NCBI RefSeq assembly: GCF_004335085.1
Contig: NZ_RQRS01000002.1
Span: forward strand, 1-64,000
Length of the DNA stretch: 64,000 bases
Origin: Pedobacter nototheniae
Lineage (GTDB): Bacteria; Bacteroidota; Bacteroidia; Sphingobacteriales; Sphingobacteriaceae
Direction of reading: 5' to 3'
Part shown: piece after piece, positions 54,443-63,059 of the stretch
Layout of the letters: the number at the start of each line of letters is the position of its first letter
Position numbering within the stretch: the first letter of the stretch is position 1
Made by a program: the position numbers and the translations under genes
The notes under the pieces: model-generated
The model's input: only the letters and a program-made list of their open reading frames with translations
What the model was told of the DNA's origin: nothing
The model's database searches: none

Positions 54443-54808
54443 ATGGATCGCTTGTGCCTTGATTGCGCATTACCTTTAAAAGGACGTACTGACAAAAAAT
54501 TCTGTGATGATTTATGTCGAAACAACTATAACAACCGATTGAAAAGCGAGGATAGCGCAATTTTGAAAAGAATCAATTTTATCCTTAGAAAGAATCGTAA
54601 TATCCTTTCAAAACTCAACCCTAAAGAGAAAGTTAAAGTTCGTAGAAAAAAGTTATTAACTGCTGGTTTTAATTTTGATTATCATACGCATACCTATCAA
54701 GCGCAGAATGGAAATTTCTATATTTTTTGCTATGAATATGGCTATTTAACTATAAATGAAGAGGAATTTCTATTAGTTAAAAGAGAGGAATCTTTATGGT
54801 TATCTTAA
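54443..54808 (+). CDS. Small zinc-ribbon protein of unknown function
   Basis: A 121-residue basic protein. Four cysteines, C5-x2-C8 and C21-x3-C25 (LCLDCALPLKGRTDKKFCDD), make a zinc ribbon of the DUF2116-like kind. The rest (helical, Lys/Arg-rich, then a beta C-terminus with FDYHTHTYQAQNGNFYIF) has no known domain. Basic charge and zinc ribbon suggest nucleic acid or protein binding. It is divergent from the short ssb gene, which may mean shared control. Confidence 0.75.
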   Translation: MDRLCLDCALPLKGRTDKKFCDDLCRNNYNNRLKSEDSAILKRINFILRKNRNILSKLNPKEKVKVRRKKLLTAGFNFDYHTHTYQAQNGNFYIFCYEYGYLTINEEEFLLVKREESLWLS

Positions 54809-54828
54809 ATTAATTCGAAGACTTTTAA

Positions 54829-54860
54829 ATTGCAGCTCTAACAGATTTATTATATTTTTG
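54829..54860 (+). promoter_or_regulatory. Promoter of the VOC/GNAT genes
   Basis: ATTG (54829-54832) and TATTTTTG (54853-54860) are 20 bp apart, matching the phylum promoter pattern. The VOC gene starts 25 bp downstream. Confidence 0.5.
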
Positions 54861-54885
54861 GTTAGAACCATATATATAATTTATT

Positions 54886-55263
54886 ATGAAAATAGCCTTA
54901 ACAAGCGTGTTTGTGAATAATCCTGCAGCAGCATTTAAATTTTATACAGAAATTTTAGGCTTCGTTGAAAAGTTAAAAATGCCCGAAGCTAATTTATTTA
55001 TAGTAGCCTCAGCCGAAGAACCAAATTCAACATCGCTAATGCTCGAACCTAATGAAAATGCTATTGCAAAAACTTATCAAGAAGGAATTTACAGTTCAAA
55101 CATTCCTGTAATCGTATTTTCTGTTGATGATATTAACAAAGAATATGAGCTTTTAAAGGCTTTGGGTGTTCAATTTAAAAATGAGCCAGTAAAAACTCAT
55201 GGGGGTACAGAAGCTACTTTTGATGATGGTTTCGGAAATTTAATTAAACTCTATCAGTTTTAG
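54886..55263 (+). CDS. VOC-superfamily (glyoxalase/bleomycin-resistance) protein
   Basis: A 125-residue protein with two beta-alpha-beta-beta-beta repeats (KIALTSVFVNNPAAAFKFYT, ILGFVEKLK; FSVDDINKEYELLKALGVQF, ATFDDGFGNLIKLYQF). This is the VOC fold. Metal-binding His/Glu residues are not clear, and the final Asp-Gly-Phe-Gly-Asn-Leu pattern resembles many resistance and isomerase members. The activity is unknown. It is 2 bp from the downstream GNAT gene, so the two form an operon. Confidence 0.87.
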   Translation: MKIALTSVFVNNPAAAFKFYTEILGFVEKLKMPEANLFIVASAEEPNSTSLMLEPNENAIAKTYQEGIYSSNIPVIVFSVDDINKEYELLKALGVQFKNEPVKTHGGTEATFDDGFGNLIKLYQF

Positions 55264-55265
55264 CT

Positions 55266-55787
55266 ATGAAAATATTTGCCGAAACTGAGCGGCTATTATT
55301 AAGAGAATTATTACCAGAAGATATTAATGGATTGCTTCAGTTGGACTCTGACCCTGAAGTACATCAATATTTAGGACAAAAAACCATATCAACTATTGAG
55401 GAAAGCAGCCAAAACTTAAACTACATCCGTCAGCAATATATTGATAATGGAATTGGTAGATGGGCAGTAATCGAAAAACAAACTAATCAATTTATAGGCT
55501 GGTCTGGTTTAAAACTTATAACAGACTTAACTAATGGGCATATAAATTACTATGATTTAGGCTACCGTTTTATTAAAGAATATTGGGGTAAAGGCTATGC
55601 AACAGAATCTGCCAAAGCTTCAATTTCTTATGCCTTTAACCAACTAAACGCAAACGAGGTTTACGCAATTGCTGATATTGATAACCTGGCATCTATTAAA
55701 ATATTAGAGAAACTAGGATTGAAGCGGGTCAACATTTTCCAATACGATGGCAAGCCACATCATTGGCTAAAGATTGAGAAACAATAA
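55266..55787 (+). CDS. GNAT-family N-acetyltransferase (RimJ/RimL-like)
   Basis: A 173-residue acetyltransferase. TERLLLRELLPEDINGLLQL is the typical start, and EYWGKGYATESAKASISYAF is the acetyl-CoA motif. ILEKLGLKRV closes the fold. The subgroup often acetylates protein N-termini or antibiotics, but the substrate is unknown. It lies 2 bp after the VOC gene. Confidence 0.9.
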   Translation: MKIFAETERLLLRELLPEDINGLLQLDSDPEVHQYLGQKTISTIEESSQNLNYIRQQYIDNGIGRWAVIEKQTNQFIGWSGLKLITDLTNGHINYYDLGYRFIKEYWGKGYATESAKASISYAFNQLNANEVYAIADIDNLASIKILEKLGLKRVNIFQYDGKPHHWLKIEKQ

Positions 55788-55836
55788 TCATTTATTGAAT
55801 ATATGTTTTAATTTCGCGATCTTAAATAATGATAAC

Positions 55837-56049
55837 ATGGAAGTAAAAGATAGCAACGGCAATATTTTAAACGAAGGAGATTCTGTAACAGTAATAAAAA
55901 CCCTTAAGGTAAAAGGAATGGCATCCGATATTAAAATGGGAACTGCGGTAAAAAATATTAGGTTAACTAATGATCCAGGCGCTATTGAAGGTCGTGTTAA
56001 CGGTACTGTTTTAGTGCTTAAAACCATGTTTTTAAAAAAGAAAAACTAA
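55837..56049 (+). CDS. Short PhnA-domain protein (zinc-ribbon domain missing)
   Basis: A 70-residue protein, MEVKDSNGNILNEGDSVTVI, then KTLKVKGMASDIKMGTAVKN and VLKTMFLKKKN. It matches the C-terminal SH3-like part of PhnA (alkylphosphonate utilisation operon protein). The N-terminal zinc ribbon of the full-length PhnA is absent. PhnA itself is not needed for phosphonate use, so the name says little about function. I start at ATG 55837; an upstream frame at 55774 overlaps the GNAT gene. Confidence 0.85.
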   Translation: MEVKDSNGNILNEGDSVTVIKTLKVKGMASDIKMGTAVKNIRLTNDPGAIEGRVNGTVLVLKTMFLKKKN

Positions 56050-56143
56050 AAACTCAAAGAACAAACCTTGTTCTTGCTCACGTTTATTAAATTACAATTT
56101 GCATTGGATTAATTTTTGTTGATAAAAATGAAAATCACTACCT

Positions 56144-56542
56144 ATGAAAAATCTAATTATCTGTGGGCTTGTTATAGGGTTATTCAGTGCCTGCCTCGAA
56201 AAAATCGATCCTTCTAAATTAACTAACACCAAGTGGGAATTGATAGAATTGCCAGGTTTAAAATTACCTAATACTAAAGCGACTTTAAATTTTGGTGAAG
56301 AGCTAAGAATTAGTGGTAAATCTTTCTGCAATAATTATGGCGGACAGGCCGAAATTGCAGACAATAAAGTTGTGGTTAAAAATGTTTTTAGTACAAAAAT
56401 GTTTTGTCAGGAAACTGAAGCTTTGGAAAGGGCATATTTAACTGCGCTGAAAGAAACTACTAATGCCAAGCTAGAAAATGGCAAGCTACATTTGCTAAAT
56501 GGAGCTAAAACAGTCTTAATTTTTAACAAAATAGCCCAGTAA
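56144..56542 (+). CDS. META-domain lipoprotein (HslJ-like)
   Basis: A 132-residue envelope protein with a lipoprotein signal (MKNLIICGLVIGLFSAC, lipobox FSAC). A META domain follows: KWELIELPGLKLPNTKATLN, ISGKSFCNNYGGQ and FSTKMFCQETEALERAYLTAL. The family (HslJ) is linked to heat shock or drug resistance but its molecular role is not known. It has its own terminator at 56559-56597. Confidence 0.88.
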   Translation: MKNLIICGLVIGLFSACLEKIDPSKLTNTKWELIELPGLKLPNTKATLNFGEELRISGKSFCNNYGGQAEIADNKVVVKNVFSTKMFCQETEALERAYLTALKETTNAKLENGKLHLLNGAKTVLIFNKIAQ

Positions 56543-56558
56543 ATTAACATTTACAAAT

Positions 56559-56597
56559 AAGCCTGAATAATCTATTTTTAGTATTTTCGGGCTTTTT
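56559..56597 (+). terminator. Terminator of the META lipoprotein gene
   Basis: AAGCCTGAA (56559-56567) and TTCGGGCTT (56586-56594, one G-U) form a 9-bp stem, with five T at 56593-56597. Confidence 0.65.
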
Positions 56598-56614
56598 AGT
56601 TTATCTAACAAAGG

Positions 56615-57529
56615 ATGCCATTAACAATTAAAAGAGATTTAAAGTTCTTTTTCTCTACTTCTAGAAAAGCTTTTATACTATTTCAAAAGAACGATCCTTT
56701 GCGATTAGCTGGTGCAACAGCTTTTTTCACCAATTTTGCCCTTCCCCCTATTTTAATTATCCTTATTCGTTTATTCGGTATTTTTACAGATAGACGTTTG
56801 CTCGTAACTCACATTTTTGAACGATTAGCTAATATTTTGGACGATAGTAGTATTGCACAAATTAGGCTTACACTAAAAAATATCAGAGGAATAAATCAGG
56901 CATGGTATGTTACCTTATTCAGCTTTATTTTTTTCTTATTTGTAGCTACAACGTTATTTAACGTAATTAAAAACTCATTGGAGCAAATTTGGAATATTGG
57001 AAATGAGCGTGGTAAAGGAATTTTAAATACATTAAAATCAAGAGCAATTTCTGTTACAATAATTTTATTAGCGGGTATTTTATTCTTTATAGGCTTACTT
57101 GCCGATAGTTTGCAAGCTATTATTGGTTCGTTTATTACCACAAATTCACCCTCATTTGAACTTGTAATCACATCGGTTATTAACCAAATAATGTTTGTGA
57201 TTATTGTAACCACTTGGTTTACCATATTATTTAGGTTTTTAACCAATGGAAGACCCACCTGGAAAGCTGCTATATCTGGTGGTTTACTAACGGGGTGCCT
57301 TTTTACCGTAGGAAAATATTTACTGCGTATTTTATTACCATTAAGCAATATTGGTAATATCTATGGATCAGCTGGTTCCATAATTGTAATTATGCTTTTT
57401 GTATTTTACTCCTCTTTAATATTTTATTTTGGAGCATCGTATATTAAAGCTTTAAGCGAGCAGCGGGAAACTCCAATTATACCAAAAAATGGGGCTTATG
57501 CTTATGAACTAACTCAGGTAGAACACTAA
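56615..57529 (+). CDS. YihY/BrkB family inner-membrane protein
   Basis: A 304-residue integral membrane protein with about six helices and family features AFILFQKNDPLRLAGATAFF, NPLEQIWNI-like NSLEQIWNIGNERGKG and GSAGSIIVIMLFVFYSS. The family was once called RNase BN, which is wrong, and is now regarded as a transporter of unknown substrate. The short N-terminal and C-terminal ends are probably cytosolic. It stands alone with a bidirectional terminator after it. Confidence 0.9.
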   Translation: MPLTIKRDLKFFFSTSRKAFILFQKNDPLRLAGATAFFTNFALPPILIILIRLFGIFTDRRLLVTHIFERLANILDDSSIAQIRLTLKNIRGINQAWYVTLFSFIFFLFVATTLFNVIKNSLEQIWNIGNERGKGILNTLKSRAISVTIILLAGILFFIGLLADSLQAIIGSFITTNSPSFELVITSVINQIMFVIIVTTWFTILFRFLTNGRPTWKAAISGGLLTGCLFTVGKYLLRILLPLSNIGNIYGSAGSIIVIMLFVFYSSLIFYFGASYIKALSEQRETPIIPKNGAYAYELTQVEH

Positions 57530-57534
57530 CTTAA

Positions 57535-57580
57535 AAAACAAAATGGGCAAATCAGATGTTGATTTTGCCCATTTTGTTTT
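57535..57580. terminator. Bidirectional terminator after the YihY/BrkB gene
   Basis: AAAACAAAATGGGCAAA pairs with TTTGCCCATTTTGTTTT, extended by ATC/GAT with one bulged T, around a short loop. It has A/T runs at both ends and lies between two convergent genes. Confidence 0.88.
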
Positions 57581-57591
57581 AATAGCTAATA

Positions 57592-57867
57592 TTAGTTTAA
57601 TGCATTAACCTTTTCGTATCCTTGCATTTCAAATACTGCCAATTTATTTAAAAAATTGTAATGTAATGTACCAAAAAGGTTTACCAAACCTTCGTTACTT
57701 TTGCCTTCTATCCAAACCGTTTCCTTAACCACTTCGTTGTTTTGATGAGATTGATTATTAAAAATTGTTTCCTCATCTTTAATAATCAAATCATTTACAT
57801 CAATCCGGAACTGATTAAGTAAGGCGATAAAATTTTGGCCTTTCAATAATAATTCTTTTAAATTCAT
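57592..57867 (-). CDS. Small protein of unknown function
   Basis: A 91-residue cytosolic protein I do not recognise. It begins MNLKELLLKGQNFIALLNQF, has a Glu/Asn-rich centre with WIEGKSNEGLVNLF, and ends with FEMQGYEKVNALN. It has no signal peptide or cysteine motif. I start at ATG 57867, because the longer frame to 57906 adds residues with a poor context. It is 82 bp from the outer-membrane-protein gene upstream. Confidence 0.6.
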   Translation of the reverse strand: MNLKELLLKGQNFIALLNQFRIDVNDLIIKDEETIFNNQSHQNNEVVKETVWIEGKSNEGLVNLFGTLHYNFLNKLAVFEMQGYEKVNALN

Positions 57868-57949
57868 AGGGCTGATATTTTGATTAGATCTATTTTGTAA
57901 ATACAATTATTAGTCCAAATCAGCTCTAAAAAGTTAAAATGTTGATAAC

Positions 57950-58537
57950 TTACAAAATCCTGTAACCCAAACCTATAGTAAATAGATTTAGTTTAGTACC
58001 TGGGTAGCCAGATTTATTAACTTTTGATAATCCAAGTTCATAACGAGCATCAAAACTGAGCTTTTTAATATCCAGTCCTGCACCAAATTGCCAAGAAACT
58101 GCCTGATCTTTAAAGTCTGCTTTAAAAACATTTCCTGCAGCCTGACTAAAACTTTGTTTATCATCTAAAATTAAAGAGAACATAGGTCCTGTATTTAATC
58201 TTAAGCCAATACCAGCTGCACCAAATTTAGTTCCTATTAATAAAGGCACATCTAAACTTGTAAAACGAACAGAATTAACTTGTCCACTTGCATCAACAAG
58301 ATTTGTTTTTTTGCCAGAAACATATAATTCTGGTTGAAAATAAACACCTGCTGCACCTACCCTCGCCCAAAGCCCACCATAAAAACCTGTGCGGTTATCG
58401 CTGCTAAATGTGTTTTCTGTATCAAATTTCGAAAAATTTGCTCCGGCTTTAACGCCTAGTTGAAAAGTTGGTAAAACCTGTGCGCTTGCATAGAAGCCTA
58501 AAAATAAACAGGCAAGGGTGATGTAAATCGATTTCAT
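57950..58537 (-). CDS. Small outer-membrane beta-barrel protein (PorT/OmpA-like)
   Basis: A 195-residue protein with a signal peptide (MKSIYITLACLFLGFYASAQ). The mature part is an eight-stranded barrel with the usual start FQLGVKAGANFSKF, then GFYGGLWARVGAAGVYFQPE, and an aromatic C-terminus (IGLGYRIL). It fits the outer-membrane beta-barrel type (PorT-related), which Bacteroidota carry in many copies. The role is unknown. The next gene on the same strand is 25 bp upstream. Confidence 0.88.
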   Translation of the reverse strand: MKSIYITLACLFLGFYASAQVLPTFQLGVKAGANFSKFDTENTFSSDNRTGFYGGLWARVGAAGVYFQPELYVSGKKTNLVDASGQVNSVRFTSLDVPLLIGTKFGAAGIGLRLNTGPMFSLILDDKQSFSQAAGNVFKADFKDQAVSWQFGAGLDIKKLSFDARYELGLSKVNKSGYPGTKLNLFTIGLGYRIL

Positions 58538-58562
58538 AAATTAAAATGTTTTGGTTTTAAAA

Positions 58563-58859
58563 TTAACTTGTAGCATCGTTAATAGCTTGCTGCTCTTTTA
58601 ACGCATCTACGTTATTCTTATCACCAAAGTTACTTGTTTTATCTGCAAAATAATCTAAAATTGAAACAATTGTATCTAAGTTATCTGCCAAACGTTGGTG
58701 CATATCTGGTAAATCTTTCTCTAATCTTTTATCACCAAGTTCAATATTATCTACTTCAATCTTACCGATTTTTTGAATCAGCGCCTGTTGTGAATTCTGT
58801 AAATCCTCTAATTCACGCACAATCTTTTCCATTAATTCAAACTTCTTTAAAGTATTCAT
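58563..58859 (-). CDS. Small coiled-coil protein of unknown function
   Basis: A 98-residue protein, mainly helical, with heptad repeats from about residue 3 to 75 (MEKIVRELEDLQNSQQALIQ, ERLADNLDTIVSIL-like). Its tail has DNVDALKEQQAINDATS-like polar residues. It has no signal peptide, metal motif or known domain. It is the upstream gene of the pair with the outer-membrane barrel gene (25 bp apart). Confidence 0.65.
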   Translation of the reverse strand: MNTLKKFELMEKIVRELEDLQNSQQALIQKIGKIEVDNIELGDKRLEKDLPDMHQRLADNLDTIVSILDYFADKTSNFGDKNNVDALKEQQAINDATS

Positions 58860-58940
58860 AAGTCTTTGTTTTTAATTGTATAACTAATAATAACAACCAA
58901 TAACCATCTCATTTTGTTTTTTTCATCAAAAATCACAACA

Positions 58941-58992
58941 TAAATTTGGATTCAAGAAAAACAACTAATAAATTAGTTTAAAATTAAACTAA
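58941..58992 (+). promoter_or_regulatory. Promoter element and inverted repeat before the TPR gene
   Basis: TAAATTTG (58941-58948) fits TAnnTTTG. Close to the ATG at 58994, TTAGTTT (58973-58979) and AAACTAA (58986-58992) form a 7-bp inverted repeat that could hide the start region. Confidence 0.35.
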
Positions 58993-58993
58993 C

Positions 58994-60145
58994 ATGAAAA
59001 AGCCCTATTTATTGTTGTTGTTAATCTTTCCAATTCTTTCTGCCTTCGCTCAAACAAATGCAATTATTGATAAAGAAAAACTTTACGATTTTTACCAAAC
59101 CCAACGTTATGCCGAAGCGGCACAATATTTAAAGGCTACTTACGGAGAAAATGTAATGGATATTAAAGCGGTAACGCAGTTGGGTTATTGTTCCTTAATG
59201 GCTGGTAATTACGTTGAAGCTGAGAAATATTATTCTAAAGCCTACCAACAGCAACCGCAAAATCTGCCTATTCTGTTTAGTTTAGCCAGTATAAACTCTA
59301 GAAGGGGCAATAATGACAAAGCAAAGTTATATTACAAAGAGATTGTGAAAATTGATAGCAATAACTTCAACGTTTATAAACAACTGGCTAATTTATATCC
59401 TATACCTACAGATAGCTTGCGATTATTGTATTTGCAAAAAGCTAATAAATTAAATCCGTTGGAAGGTGATGTTGCTTATGATTTGGCTGAGTCTTATCAA
59501 AAATTAAAAAATAATGATTTGGCTTATAAAACCCTAAGCATAGCTATTGCAGCAGATTCAGGAAATTTACTTTTGCAAAGAGCGAAGCTACCTATTGCTA
59601 ATGCTTTAAAGAAATATGATGAAGTAATTAAAACTGGCGAGAATTTATTAAAAGATGGTGCTGATGGAAATGTATTGAAGGATGTTGCAATGGCTTACTA
59701 TTACACCAAAAAGTATCAGAAAACCATTACGCTACTTAAAATGCTAGAATCGCTAACTATGCAAAATGAAGCAACTTTATATTATACAACTTTAAGTTAC
59801 AGACAGCTGAAAGATTATAAAAATGCAGGAATTTATGCAAAGAAAACCATTGAAGAGGGCATTTCGTCCAATACTTCCAACTATTATGATTTGCTGGGAC
59901 TTATTTATGATGAGAACAACCAACTTAGCCTTGCTGCTGCTGCATATAAAAAAGGACTACAATATAAAACTAATCCAAGCATTTACTATCACTTAGGAAT
60001 TCTTTACGATATAAAGTATAAACACAAGAAAAACGCATTGAGTTATTATAGCTTATACCTTAAAAACAAACCAGATACCTTTAGAGATGCGGAAGAAATT
60101 AAATATACAAAAGCCAGAATTGAACAGTTAAATCAAACCGATTAG
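58994..60145 (+). CDS. Secreted tetratricopeptide repeat protein
   Basis: A 383-residue protein with a signal peptide (MKKPYLLLLLIFPILSAFAQ) followed by many TPR helices, for example AGNYVEAEKYYSKAYQQQPQ, RRGNNDKAKLYYKEIVKIDS and AAAYKKGLQYKTNPSIYYHL. TPR arrays mediate protein-protein contacts, here in the periplasm. The partner is unknown. It converges on the DUF4268 gene with a 4-bp overlap of the stop regions. Confidence 0.87.
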   Translation: MKKPYLLLLLIFPILSAFAQTNAIIDKEKLYDFYQTQRYAEAAQYLKATYGENVMDIKAVTQLGYCSLMAGNYVEAEKYYSKAYQQQPQNLPILFSLASINSRRGNNDKAKLYYKEIVKIDSNNFNVYKQLANLYPIPTDSLRLLYLQKANKLNPLEGDVAYDLAESYQKLKNNDLAYKTLSIAIAADSGNLLLQRAKLPIANALKKYDEVIKTGENLLKDGADGNVLKDVAMAYYYTKKYQKTITLLKMLESLTMQNEATLYYTTLSYRQLKDYKNAGIYAKKTIEEGISSNTSNYYDLLGLIYDENNQLSLAAAAYKKGLQYKTNPSIYYHLGILYDIKYKHKKNALSYYSLYLKNKPDTFRDAEEIKYTKARIEQLNQTD

Positions 60146-60603
60146 TTTAAATTTTCAAATACAGGTTTTACATTGTCCCAAAAATCATCCAGGGCAATAA
60201 TTCTTGGTTTAAAGAAAGATATAAGTTCGGGCCAATGTTGTTTATTATAAATATTGACACCATTTAGTTCAATAAAAATTTGGCTAACCGTTTTGCCATA
60301 ATCATCTGTAAAATTTATACTCCAATCCCATTCCTCATTTAAGGTATTGGTTAGCATAAGCTTAAATTCTTCAAACTGGTTAAAAATTAAGTGGCGGATG
60401 CCTTCGTCAGGATGTGTAAGCTGAATGGCAATAGATGCTTTTTTTTGATCTACATCCATTTTAAAAAAAATGTGCTTAACACCAGTTTTATAGTTAATCC
60501 AATTTACGGTAGAACCACTTGCCGATGGAACAGGTTTCATGTATTGACCAAAACTAATCCAAAACTGCTGGCGTAATTTTGCCGCTTCTTCTTTACTGTA
60601 CAT
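60142..60603 (-). CDS. DUF4268 domain protein
   Basis: A 153-residue cytosolic protein. MYSKEEAAKLRQQFWISFGQ, NWINYKTGVKHIFFKMDVD and NEEWDWSINFTDDYGKTVSQ are as I expect for DUF4268, a family with an alpha/beta fold distantly related to nucleases, but no active-site residues are obvious here. Function unknown. It stands alone; its stop overlaps that of the TPR gene by 4 bp. Confidence 0.78.
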   Translation of the reverse strand: MYSKEEAAKLRQQFWISFGQYMKPVPSASGSTVNWINYKTGVKHIFFKMDVDQKKASIAIQLTHPDEGIRHLIFNQFEEFKLMLTNTLNEEWDWSINFTDDYGKTVSQIFIELNGVNIYNKQHWPELISFFKPRIIALDDFWDNVKPVFENLN

Positions 60604-60764
60604 TAATATTATTGAGTTTGAGCTGGAAACGAAAATCCTGGTACAAGCCCGAGTAAATTAAACCCGATAGTAGCGATTCTGATTTTTATCGGAAATAGCA
60701 AATAGCGGGAACCAACTTTAATTGAAAGGCTACATTTGCTTTTCAAATACAACTGGTGTTTAAA

Positions 60765-61352
60765 CTATTTGTTTCCTATTAAACGGGCAACATATTTACC
60801 GATGATATCAAATTCAAGGTTCACGGTATCGCCAACATTAACCTGGTGTAAATTGGTATGCTCAAAAGTATAAGGAATTATAAAAACTGAAAACTCATCG
60901 GTTCCGGAGTTTACAACCGTTAAGCTAATGCCGTTTACACAGGCAGAACCCTTTTCTACCGTTACGTTACCTGCTCTGGCATCATATTTAAAACGATATT
61001 CCCAGCTGCCGTCTAATTCTTCTCTTTTTACGCAAACAGCCGTTTGATCTACATGTCCTTGCACAATATGTCCATCCAAACGGGCATTCATTTGCATACA
61101 ACGCTCTAAATTAACTTTACTACCTACTTTTAAAGCACTTAAATTAGTTTTATTTAGCGTTTCATCAATTGCTGTAACGGTGTGCATACCATCGTTTAAG
61201 GCTACAATGGTTAAGCAAACCCCATTGTGGGCAACGCTTTGATCTATTTTAAGCTCGTGGCTAATGGCCGAAGAAATTGTATAATGAACGTTAGTATGTT
61301 CGTTTTTGATGGCTGTAATTTCGCCAAGGGTTTCTATAATTCCGGTAAACAT
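60765..61352 (-). CDS. ribE: Riboflavin synthase, alpha subunit
   Basis: Makes riboflavin from two 6,7-dimethyl-8-ribityllumazine molecules. The 195-residue protein has two lumazine-binding beta-barrels: MFTGIIETLGEITAI with VAHNGVCLTIVAL, and LDGHIVQGHVDQTA with GSACVNGISLTVVN. The start MFTGIIE is diagnostic. No other riboflavin gene is beside it. A short inverted repeat (61372-61396, AAGGAAGA/TCTTCCTT) lies in its upstream region, but it does not resemble an FMN riboswitch. A 160-bp gap to the DUF4268 gene downstream (60604-60764) has no gene. Confidence 0.95.
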   Translation of the reverse strand: MFTGIIETLGEITAIKNEHTNVHYTISSAISHELKIDQSVAHNGVCLTIVALNDGMHTVTAIDETLNKTNLSALKVGSKVNLERCMQMNARLDGHIVQGHVDQTAVCVKREELDGSWEYRFKYDARAGNVTVEKGSACVNGISLTVVNSGTDEFSVFIIPYTFEHTNLHQVNVGDTVNLEFDIIGKYVARLIGNK

Positions 61353-61466
61353 GTTCTTTGTTTATAATCGTAAGGAAGAATATCAAAATCTTCCTTCTTC
61401 ATCAATTTATCTTATAAGATTGCTTCATCAGGTGAAAAAACATTCCGCAAAGACGATATTTTCTAA

Positions 61467-62951
61467 TTAATACTTTAATCTGTTCTTTCTCCAATCTGAT
61501 GAATTTTTAACGATTTCGTTGTTAATCGTTCCACCAGCATCTTTCTGAAATAGTTTTGCAGCAATAACCGCAGCAATTAAAGCTTCGTTTTCATTTTCTA
61601 CTTTTAAACTCTCGGCATTGAAATACTTATTTACAAAATGAGTATCAAAATTACCTGTTTTAAAAGCTTCGTGTTGCATTACAAAAGTACCAAAACCCAA
61701 GGTAGTTTCTATCCCGGTAATCTCATATTCTTCAATTGCCCTAACCATTCGCTCAATAGCTTCATCTCTATCTTTACCAAAAGTGATGAGTTTAGCAATC
61801 ATCGGATCATAATAAATTGGAATTTCCATGCCTTGCTCAAAGCCATCATCCACCCTTACGCCGTTTCCTTTTGGAGTTTTATAGGTTTGTAAAGTGCCTA
61901 TATCCGGCAGGAAATTATTATTTGGATCTTCAGCATAAACCCTTAATTCAATGGCATGTCCGTTTATTTTTAAATCTTCCTGACTAAAGCTTAGGGCTTC
62001 GCCCGATGCGATTTTAATTTGTTCTTTTACTAAATCGACTCCTGTAATCAACTCTGTAACAGGATGTTCAACTTGCAAACGAGTATTCATTTCTAAAAAG
62101 AAGAAATCAAGGTTTTCATCTAAAATAAATTCTACCGTTCCTGCTCCCGTATAGTTTACAGATCGGGCAACATCTACTGCACATTTCCCCATTTTTTGCC
62201 TAATTTCTTCAGTAAGTACTGAAGATGGAGCTTCTTCAATAACCTTTTGGTGGCGACGCTGAACAGAACATTCCCTTTCAAAAAGATGTACAATGTTACC
62301 ATGATTATCGCCCAGTACCTGAATTTCTATATGCCGTGGAGAAGTTACGTAGCGTTCTATAAATACAGAACCATCGCCAAAAGCAGAAGTTGCTTCGCTT
62401 ACTGCCAATTGCATTTGTTCTTCAAAATCTTCCACTTTCTCTACAATGCGCATTCCCTTGCCGCCACCGCCTGCTGCAGCTTTTATCAAAATTGGAAAGC
62501 CAACCTCTACTGCTCTTTCTTTTGCCTCATTTACGTTGGTAATGGCCTCTTCAGTACCCGGAACCATTGGGATATTATATTTTAAGGCTGCCGCTTTCGC
62601 AGAAAGCTTATTACCCATAATTTCCATGGCTTCTGGCGATGGTCCGATTAAAATCAGTCCTGCATCGGCAACCATTTTGGCAAAACCTGCATTTTCTGAT
62701 AAAAACCCATAACCAGGGTGTATGGCTTCTGCACCAGTTTTTTTGCAAGCATCAATGATTTTTTCACCTACTAAGTAAGATTGATTTGAAGGTGCCGGGC
62801 CAATGCAAATGGCTTCATCCGCATAGCGAACATGTAAAGCGTTACGATCGGCTTCAGAAAATACAGCTACAGTTTTAATATTCATTTCGCGGGCCGAACG
62901 CATAATACGTAAGGCAATTTCTCCACGATTGGCAATCAGAATTTTTCTCAT
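61467..62951 (-). CDS. accC: Biotin carboxylase (acetyl/propionyl-CoA carboxylase subunit)
   Basis: ATP-dependent enzyme that carboxylates biotin carried on BCCP. The 494-residue protein has the N-terminal Rossmann-like domain (KILIANRGEIALRIMRSAR), the ATP-grasp region (KAAAGGGGKGMRIVE, FIERYVTSPRHIEIQVLGD, GTVEFILDENLDFFFLEMNT, RLQVEHPVTELITG) and the C-terminal biotin carboxylase domain (RVYAEDPNNNFLPDIGTLQT). It is about 45 residues longer than E. coli AccC. accB and carboxyltransferase genes are not in the window, so whether it serves acetyl- or propionyl-CoA carboxylase is open. Confidence 0.93.
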   Translation of the reverse strand: MRKILIANRGEIALRIMRSAREMNIKTVAVFSEADRNALHVRYADEAICIGPAPSNQSYLVGEKIIDACKKTGAEAIHPGYGFLSENAGFAKMVADAGLILIGPSPEAMEIMGNKLSAKAAALKYNIPMVPGTEEAITNVNEAKERAVEVGFPILIKAAAGGGGKGMRIVEKVEDFEEQMQLAVSEATSAFGDGSVFIERYVTSPRHIEIQVLGDNHGNIVHLFERECSVQRRHQKVIEEAPSSVLTEEIRQKMGKCAVDVARSVNYTGAGTVEFILDENLDFFFLEMNTRLQVEHPVTELITGVDLVKEQIKIASGEALSFSQEDLKINGHAIELRVYAEDPNNNFLPDIGTLQTYKTPKGNGVRVDDGFEQGMEIPIYYDPMIAKLITFGKDRDEAIERMVRAIEEYEITGIETTLGFGTFVMQHEAFKTGNFDTHFVNKYFNAESLKVENENEALIAAVIAAKLFQKDAGGTINNEIVKNSSDWRKNRLKY

Positions 62952-63059
62952 AATTAATTAACAGGTACAATGTAGATAACTTAATGAAAAAATCAAAAAG
63001 AAGATGAGTTCATTCAGCAAACACTACCACATTTTCAAAAGATTTAGTGAATGTATAAG

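Noticed and set aside
61372..61396. FMN riboswitch upstream of ribE
   Set aside because: The only structure is a short 8-bp inverted repeat without the conserved FMN aptamer junctions.
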